This document shows, piece by piece, positions 59,634-64,000 of a stretch of DNA of 64,000 nt. Origin of the DNA: Fibrella rubiginis. GTDB lineage: Bacteria; Bacteroidota; Bacteroidia; Cytophagales; Spirosomataceae. The first letter of the stretch is position 1, and each line of letters begins with the position of its first letter. Location of the stretch: assembly GCF_017353185.1 (NCBI RefSeq), contig NZ_JAFMYV010000007.1, positions 1-64,000 of the forward strand, in the 5' to 3' direction. The notes under the pieces are model-generated. The model was not told the origin of the DNA, searched no databases, and saw only the letters and a program-made list of their open reading frames with translations. The position numbers and the translations under genes were made by a program.

Positions 59634-59662
59634 TTGTAATGTAAATCACCGGCTTACATTTG
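59634..59662 (+). promoter_or_regulatory. Candidate internal promoter before murC
   Basis: TTG (59634-59636) and TACATTTG (59655-59662) are 18 bases apart, fitting the Bacteroidota consensus. It lies 24 bases before the TTG start of murC and just after the murG stop, in the only AT-rich gap of the cluster. Confidence 0.6.
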
Positions 59663-59685
59663 TTAAATTATTTTCGTATATCACT

Positions 59686-61083
59686 TTGGCAACCGTAACG
59701 CTCTCTTCCATACGCAACGTTTATTTTTTGGGCATCGGCGGCATCGGCATGAGCGCATTGGCACGTTGGTTTCTGGTCAACGGCTATAGCGTAGCTGGCT
59801 ACGATAAAACAGCAACCACACTCACTCAATCGCTGGCTGCCGAGGGGATGACCATTCATTATACGGAGGCTGTTGACCAGATTCCGGTGTCGTTCCGCGA
59901 AAACCCGGCCGACACGCTGGTGGTGTACACGCCTGCCGTACCCGTTCAGCACGCCGAATACGTTTACTTTTCCGAAAACGGCTTTACCATCCAGAAACGG
60001 TCGCAGGTGCTGGGCTTACTGGCAGGCCGCATGACAACCATTGGCGTGGCGGGTACGCACGGTAAAACAACGACCTCGTCGATGGTGGCGCATGTATTGC
60101 GTAATGCGGGTGTCAACTGCGCCGCGTTTTTGGGGGGTATCACCCAGAACTATGGTACTAATTTCTTGCTCAACGAGCCGGCCGATGACCTGTCGAAGGT
60201 GATCTGCGTGGTGGAAGCGGATGAATTTGACCGGTCGTTTCTAACGCTTTTTCCCGAATACGCCATCGTCACATCTACCGACGCTGACCACCTCGACATC
60301 TATGGCGACCACAACGCTGTGCTTGACTCGTTTCGGGCGTTTGTGGGGCAAATCCATGAAAGCGGTGTGCTGTTTCAGCGGGAAGGGCTGGGGCTGGATG
60401 GTGCTACCAGAGCTACCGTGCGCAATTATTCGCTCAAGTCGGGAGCCTACCATGCGGCTAATCTGCGCATCGAAGCGGCCCGGTTTGTTTTTGATCTGGT
60501 CTATCCGGGCGGCACCGTACCCGATATTCGGCTTATGATACCGGGGTTTCACAACGTCGAAAATGCCGTGGCGGCAGCTGCCGTGGCATTGAAAGTGGGG
60601 GTATCAGCCAAGGCTCTGCGCGACGGGCTCAATACCTACCGGGGCGTTCGCCGCCGGTTTGAGTATGTACTCGATACCGAGACCATGATCCTGATTGACG
60701 ATTACGCTCACCACCCCGCCGAGGTCGACGCATTTTTAACGTCGGTCAAAGCCCTGTACCCAAATCGCGAGCTGACGGTCATTTTCCAACCGCACTTGTT
60801 CAGCCGAACCCGCGACTTTGCTGAGGGCTTCGCCCGAAGTCTGTCTTTGGCTGATCATGTGGTATTGCTGCCTATTTACCCGGCCCGTGAATCACCAATT
60901 GATGGCGTGACATCAGATTTGATTCTGCGTCATGTTAAATCAATATCAAAGCAAATAAGCACCAAAGAAGCCATCTCATCCGTTCTGCGGGATAAGAAGG
61001 CTACACTGGTAGTAACAGTGGGTGCCGGAGATATTGACCAACTGGTGCCGGTCCTTAAAAAGGATTTTGACACCAATGGATAA
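59686..61083 (+). CDS. murC: UDP-N-acetylmuramate--L-alanine ligase
   Basis: 465 residues from a likely TTG start (59686). Adds L-Ala to UDP-MurNAc. NVYFLGIGGIGMSALARWFL, VAGTHGKTTTSSMVAHVL (ATP loop), VVEADEFDRSFL, STDADHLDIYGD and IDDYAHHPAEVDAFL. The nearest ATG in frame is far inside the Rossmann domain, so TTG or another rare start must be used. Followed by ftsQ after 33 bases. Confidence 0.96.
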   Translation: MATVTLSSIRNVYFLGIGGIGMSALARWFLVNGYSVAGYDKTATTLTQSLAAEGMTIHYTEAVDQIPVSFRENPADTLVVYTPAVPVQHAEYVYFSENGFTIQKRSQVLGLLAGRMTTIGVAGTHGKTTTSSMVAHVLRNAGVNCAAFLGGITQNYGTNFLLNEPADDLSKVICVVEADEFDRSFLTLFPEYAIVTSTDADHLDIYGDHNAVLDSFRAFVGQIHESGVLFQREGLGLDGATRATVRNYSLKSGAYHAANLRIEAARFVFDLVYPGGTVPDIRLMIPGFHNVENAVAAAAVALKVGVSAKALRDGLNTYRGVRRRFEYVLDTETMILIDDYAHHPAEVDAFLTSVKALYPNRELTVIFQPHLFSRTRDFAEGFARSLSLADHVVLLPIYPARESPIDGVTSDLILRHVKSISKQISTKEAISSVLRDKKATLVVTVGAGDIDQLVPVLKKDFDTNG

Positions 61084-61116
61084 AATAATTAAACGGTCGA
61101 CCGAGCTTATTTACAG

Positions 61117-61896
61117 ATGTTTCCTACTTTTAGTAACCCGAAAAAGTGGCTTTGGAACGTGTTGGGTGCCGTAACCCTTTTTGGGCTTGTGGCGTTTACC
61201 GAACATCGCATCCGCCAATCGCACTGCGAAGCCATTATTGTTCGTCTCCGCGAGGCAGACGGGCAGCGGTTTCTAACGCGTAAGGATGTCACTGGTTTTC
61301 TGACAAATAATGGGGCAGACCCACTGGTAGGAAAACCATATGACGGTATTGATCTGGGGGCGTTGGAGCATCGGTTGGGGCGGTATAGTTTGGTCAAGCA
61401 AGCTCATCTGTCGCGTGATTTGGCGGGAAATCTGCTGGTTGACGTAACGCAGCCGCAGCCAGTAGGTCGGCTGATTGATGGAGAGGGGAGTGGCGCGGTT
61501 CGGTGGTTGGGTGGGCAGTATATCAGCGACGAAGGGCGTTTTTTTCCTTTGTCGATGAATTATTCGGCCCGAGTGCCCATCGTATCGGGTGATTGGTTTC
61601 GGCAACATCGTACGCTGGCAGATAAAGCCGGGCGCCCGTTGCTCGAATTATTGACATACATTCAGCAAGATGAGCTATGGAAGGCGCAAATTGCAGAAAT
61701 TGACATAAACGGGGCTGGTGAGGTAACTCTCTGGCCGCAGGTAGGCAACTACCAGATTGAATTTGGCACGCCCGACGGGTTAGCCACCAAGTTTAAAAAA
61801 GTAAAACTGTTCTACACTCAAATAGCCCCCCGCCGTGGCTGGGACCGCTACCACCGGGTGAATGTGCAGTACCGTAACCAGTTAGTGTGTGAGTGA
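61117..61896 (+). CDS. ftsQ: Cell division protein FtsQ
   Basis: 259 residues with one membrane helix near the N-terminus (LWNVLGAVTLFGLVAFTEH), then a POTRA-type and beta domain. Bacteroidota FtsQ proteins are very variable; the call rests on topology, size and position between murC and ftsA. FLTRKDVTGFL, LGRYSLVKQAHLSRDLAGNLLVDVTQPQPVGRL is the POTRA-like part. The stop overlaps the start of ftsA. Confidence 0.88.
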   Translation: MFPTFSNPKKWLWNVLGAVTLFGLVAFTEHRIRQSHCEAIIVRLREADGQRFLTRKDVTGFLTNNGADPLVGKPYDGIDLGALEHRLGRYSLVKQAHLSRDLAGNLLVDVTQPQPVGRLIDGEGSGAVRWLGGQYISDEGRFFPLSMNYSARVPIVSGDWFRQHRTLADKAGRPLLELLTYIQQDELWKAQIAEIDINGAGEVTLWPQVGNYQIEFGTPDGLATKFKKVKLFYTQIAPRRGWDRYHRVNVQYRNQLVCE

Positions 61897-63311
61897 TGAC
61901 CCATCACCTTATGGATGACAAGATTGTGGTAGGACTCGACATTGGTAGCACCAAGGTGTGTGCCGTGGCGGGTCGGATGTCTCGAGGCAGCAACAACCAG
62001 CTCACGCTGGAAGTACTGGGCGTAAGCCGGGCTAGTTCAGAGGGGGTAACGAAAGGTAAGGTGATGAACATCACCCGAACGGTTGCCGCCATCAATCAGG
62101 CCATCGAAGAAGTGTCGAACCAGTCGAATGTGGATATCGGACTGGTCAACGTCAGTTTCAGCAACCACAATATCAATTCACAGAAGCAGCCAGGCAGCAT
62201 TACTCGCCTTTCGCCCGGCGACGAAGTGACCCCTGCCGATATTGACCACCTCCTGCGCGATATGTACCGCACGCCCCAGTCGGCGGGTAAGGAAATCGTG
62301 CATGTGCTGCCTATGGACTTCACTGTCGATAGTGAAGCGGGGGTGGAAGATCCCGTTGGTCGCAATGGAGTGAAATTAGGTGCTGATTTTCAAATTATTA
62401 CCACGCAGTCCGACGCAGCTGTCAATGTGCGCCGGTGTATTGAACGCACCGCCGGCCATCTGCAGCGTGATCAGGTACTGCTCTCGCCGCTGGCCTCAGC
62501 TATGGCGGTGCTCACGCCCGAAGAGCGGGAAGCAGGTGTGGCATTGGTCGACATCGGCGGCGGTACAACCGATCTGGCCATCTATTATCGCAATGTGCTG
62601 CGCCATGTGGCGGTCTTTCCCTGGGCGGGCAATAGCCTCACCAATGATATTCAGGAGGGCTGCAAAGTGCTGCCGCAACAGGCTGAAGTGCTGAAAACCA
62701 AGTTCGGCAATGCTAATCCAGGTACCTATCGCCTCAACGAAGTGGTGTCTGTACCTGGTTTACCTGGCCGACAGCCGAAAGATGTGTTGCTCAAAAACGT
62801 ATCGATCATTATTGCTGAACGGCTGAAGGAAATTGCCGCGCTAGTACAGGCTGAAGTAATTCGGTCGGGCTACAAAGACAAGCTCCTGGGCGGCATCGTG
62901 CTCACGGGGGGGTCGGCCCTGATTGAAGGTATCGACGATATTTTCCAGAACGTCACCAGCATGGACGTGCGTGTAGGCTATCCTGAACAACTGGAACGCA
63001 ATCTGCGCGCCGACCTGGTCAGCGACCCGGCTTTTGCTACGGCGGTTGGACTCGTGTGGGCAGGGTTCCGCAGCGTAGACGACCGGATTTCGTTTATCAG
63101 CGATCCCGGACAGTCATTTGGTACAACGGTTGCACCGGTTCGTCAGCCTGAGCCACAGCGGCCTGCCACCCGGACAAACAATAGCGGGCAGCCTGCCCAA
63201 CGGCCTAAAGAAGAAGCTACAGCTACCAATGGAGCTAACAGCATTTTTGGTTGGATGAAGAAATTATTCAATCCTAACCTGGGCGATATAAACGAGACCT
63301 ATAAAGAATAG
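61896..63311 (+). CDS. ftsA: Cell division protein FtsA
   Basis: About 471 residues; actin-like protein that anchors FtsZ to the membrane. IVVGLDIGSTKVCAVAGRM, LVDIGGGTTDLAIYYRN, FPWAGNSLTNDIQEGCKV and GGIVLTGGSALIEGIDDIF are the nucleotide-binding motifs. A Pro/Gln-rich linker after about residue 410 leads to the C-terminal membrane helix FGWMKKLFNPN. The start could be GTG 61893, ATG 61896 (sharing the ftsQ stop, TGATG) or ATG 61911. Confidence 0.97.
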   Translation: MTHHLMDDKIVVGLDIGSTKVCAVAGRMSRGSNNQLTLEVLGVSRASSEGVTKGKVMNITRTVAAINQAIEEVSNQSNVDIGLVNVSFSNHNINSQKQPGSITRLSPGDEVTPADIDHLLRDMYRTPQSAGKEIVHVLPMDFTVDSEAGVEDPVGRNGVKLGADFQIITTQSDAAVNVRRCIERTAGHLQRDQVLLSPLASAMAVLTPEEREAGVALVDIGGGTTDLAIYYRNVLRHVAVFPWAGNSLTNDIQEGCKVLPQQAEVLKTKFGNANPGTYRLNEVVSVPGLPGRQPKDVLLKNVSIIIAERLKEIAALVQAEVIRSGYKDKLLGGIVLTGGSALIEGIDDIFQNVTSMDVRVGYPEQLERNLRADLVSDPAFATAVGLVWAGFRSVDDRISFISDPGQSFGTTVAPVRQPEPQRPATRTNNSGQPAQRPKEEATATNGANSIFGWMKKLFNPNLGDINETYKE

Positions 63312-63378
63312 ATTCTGTGCCTGTTTAAATTAAATTACGCTTCGCTTACCCACCGCTTTTGCCAACAACGCGCCACCC

Positions 63379-64000
63379 ATGAACTCTCGAACCCCGCTCC
63401 GAAATCAAGCTATGCTGGACCACGGTTTTACATATGAAATACCAGACAACAATGCACCCATCATTAAAGTGATCGGCGTGGGTGGCGGCGGCAGCAATGC
63501 CGTGCAACACATGGTGGCGATGGGTGTGAAAGATGTGGAATTTGCCATATGCAACACAGACCGGCAGGCACTGATGAGCAGCGATGTGAAAACCAAACTA
63601 AAACTCGGTACAGGCCTGGAAGGGGCGGGTATGGATGTAGAAGTAGGTCGCAAAGCTGCTCTGGAGAGCATCGACGAACTGCGCAACCTGCTGGGTGGCT
63701 CTATCAAGATGGTGTTTATTACGGCGGGTATGGGTGGTGGTACGGGTACCGGAGCTGCCCCTGTTGTGGCCGAAGTAGCGCGCGAACTGGGGCTGCTGAC
63801 GGTTGCCGTGGTAACGGCTCCCTACAGATACGAAGGCATCGACAAACGGCGTCAGGCCACGGAAGGTATTGAGCAATTGAAAAAAAGCTGTGATACCGTA
63901 CTGGTGGTTATGAATGATAAGCTGGCCGAGCTATACGGGAAGTTGAGCATTCGTAAAGCGTTTGCCCATGCCGACAACGTGCTTGCCACGGCCGTAAAAA
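63379..64000 (+). CDS. ftsZ: Cell division protein FtsZ (partial, runs off the window)
   Basis: 207 codons visible, no stop before the window end. Tubulin-like GTPase forming the division ring. IKVIGVGGGGSNAVQHMV, FAICNTDRQAL, the signature FITAGMGGGTGTGAAPVVAEVAR and SCDTVLVVMNDKL are clear. The loop usually seen as T-x-PFxFEG is here TAPYRYEG, a variant. The start is ATG 63379; a second in-frame ATG at 63412 is possible. Confidence 0.97.
   Translation, partial: MNSRTPLRNQAMLDHGFTYEIPDNNAPIIKVIGVGGGGSNAVQHMVAMGVKDVEFAICNTDRQALMSSDVKTKLKLGTGLEGAGMDVEVGRKAALESIDELRNLLGGSIKMVFITAGMGGGTGTGAAPVVAEVARELGLLTVAVVTAPYRYEGIDKRRQATEGIEQLKKSCDTVLVVMNDKLAELYGKLSIRKAFAHADNVLATAVK

Noticed and set aside
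1..64000. tRNA or rRNA genes
   Set aside because: Reading the intergenic regions I found no cloverleaf-like stretch or conserved TPsiC-type segment; nearly all the space is coding or repeat.

Overview
The window comes from a Bacteroidota chromosome, most likely order Cytophagales and close to Spirosoma, Rudanella or Fibrella. The evidence is a type IX secretion (T9SS) sorting domain on a secreted protease (42617-45259), the gliding lipoprotein GldD, a DUF4270 lipoprotein, a GT5-only glycogen synthase next to panC, several Bacteroidota-type promoters (TTG, about 18-20 nt, TAnnTTTG) and weak or absent Shine-Dalgarno sites. The genus is an inference. No tRNA, rRNA, CRISPR array, transposase or phage gene was seen. 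No gene-free stretch exceeds 300 bases; the longest are 21587-21812, 11785-12004 and 12365-12570, and each holds the repeats or palindromes listed.

Layout. 32-9144: mixed metabolic genes: a Gfo/Idh oxidoreductase, a subtilisin-like lipoprotein, a DMT exporter, an SDR, a MocR/PdxR-type regulator divergent from a flavin-binding protein over a clear inverted repeat, an aldo/keto reductase, a lone MNT nucleotidyltransferase, and an ABM monooxygenase overlapping an UlaG-like hydrolase. 9177-12364: seven tandem paralogues of an unrecognised small acidic helical protein, all on the minus strand. 12571-22448: anmK, lhgO, ThuA, Nudix, AraC divergent from a GlcG/formaldehyde dehydrogenase/hydrolase operon, a sodium:solute symporter and TetR. 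21813-28899: TetR, TolC, HlyD and RND efflux operon. 29072-40674: metallophosphoesterase, dienelactone hydrolase, methyltransferase, xylA, panC, glycogen synthase, DUF4270, glmS, fructosamine kinase. 40795-49283: cold shock protein, two secreted peptidases, msrB, recQ, SDR, gldD. 49491-52399: rplM-rpsI-rpsB-tsf. 52605-55721: ECF sigma factor, a small protein, two mechanosensitive-type channels and DUF3078. 55854-64000: the cell wall and division cluster murD-ftsW-murG-murC-ftsQ-ftsA-ftsZ, with ftsZ cut by the window edge.

The most unusual signal is not a gene. At about twenty gene junctions the intergenic space is largely filled by a long stem-loop (arms of 10-49 bp). In most of them the arms are runs of degenerate 7-bp words, such as GTCTAAA/GTCCAAT, AATGTAC/AATGAAT, ATTTACG/ACTTACG or GATGAGT/GATGAGC. 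They run from the stop codon of one gene to just before the start of the next, including inside the ribosomal and division operons, and sit beside ordinary terminators. The heptamer sequence changes from family to family while the architecture stays the same. At 47708-47806 a 49-bp perfect inverted repeat runs into two convergent genes, so RecQ and an unrelated SDR end in the same eight residues. This suggests the stems arise by local inverted duplication.

The second strong candidate for something undescribed is the seven-gene paralogue array, with an invariant tryptophan, an N-terminal L-[IL]-x-x-T signature and heptamer stem-loops between the copies.
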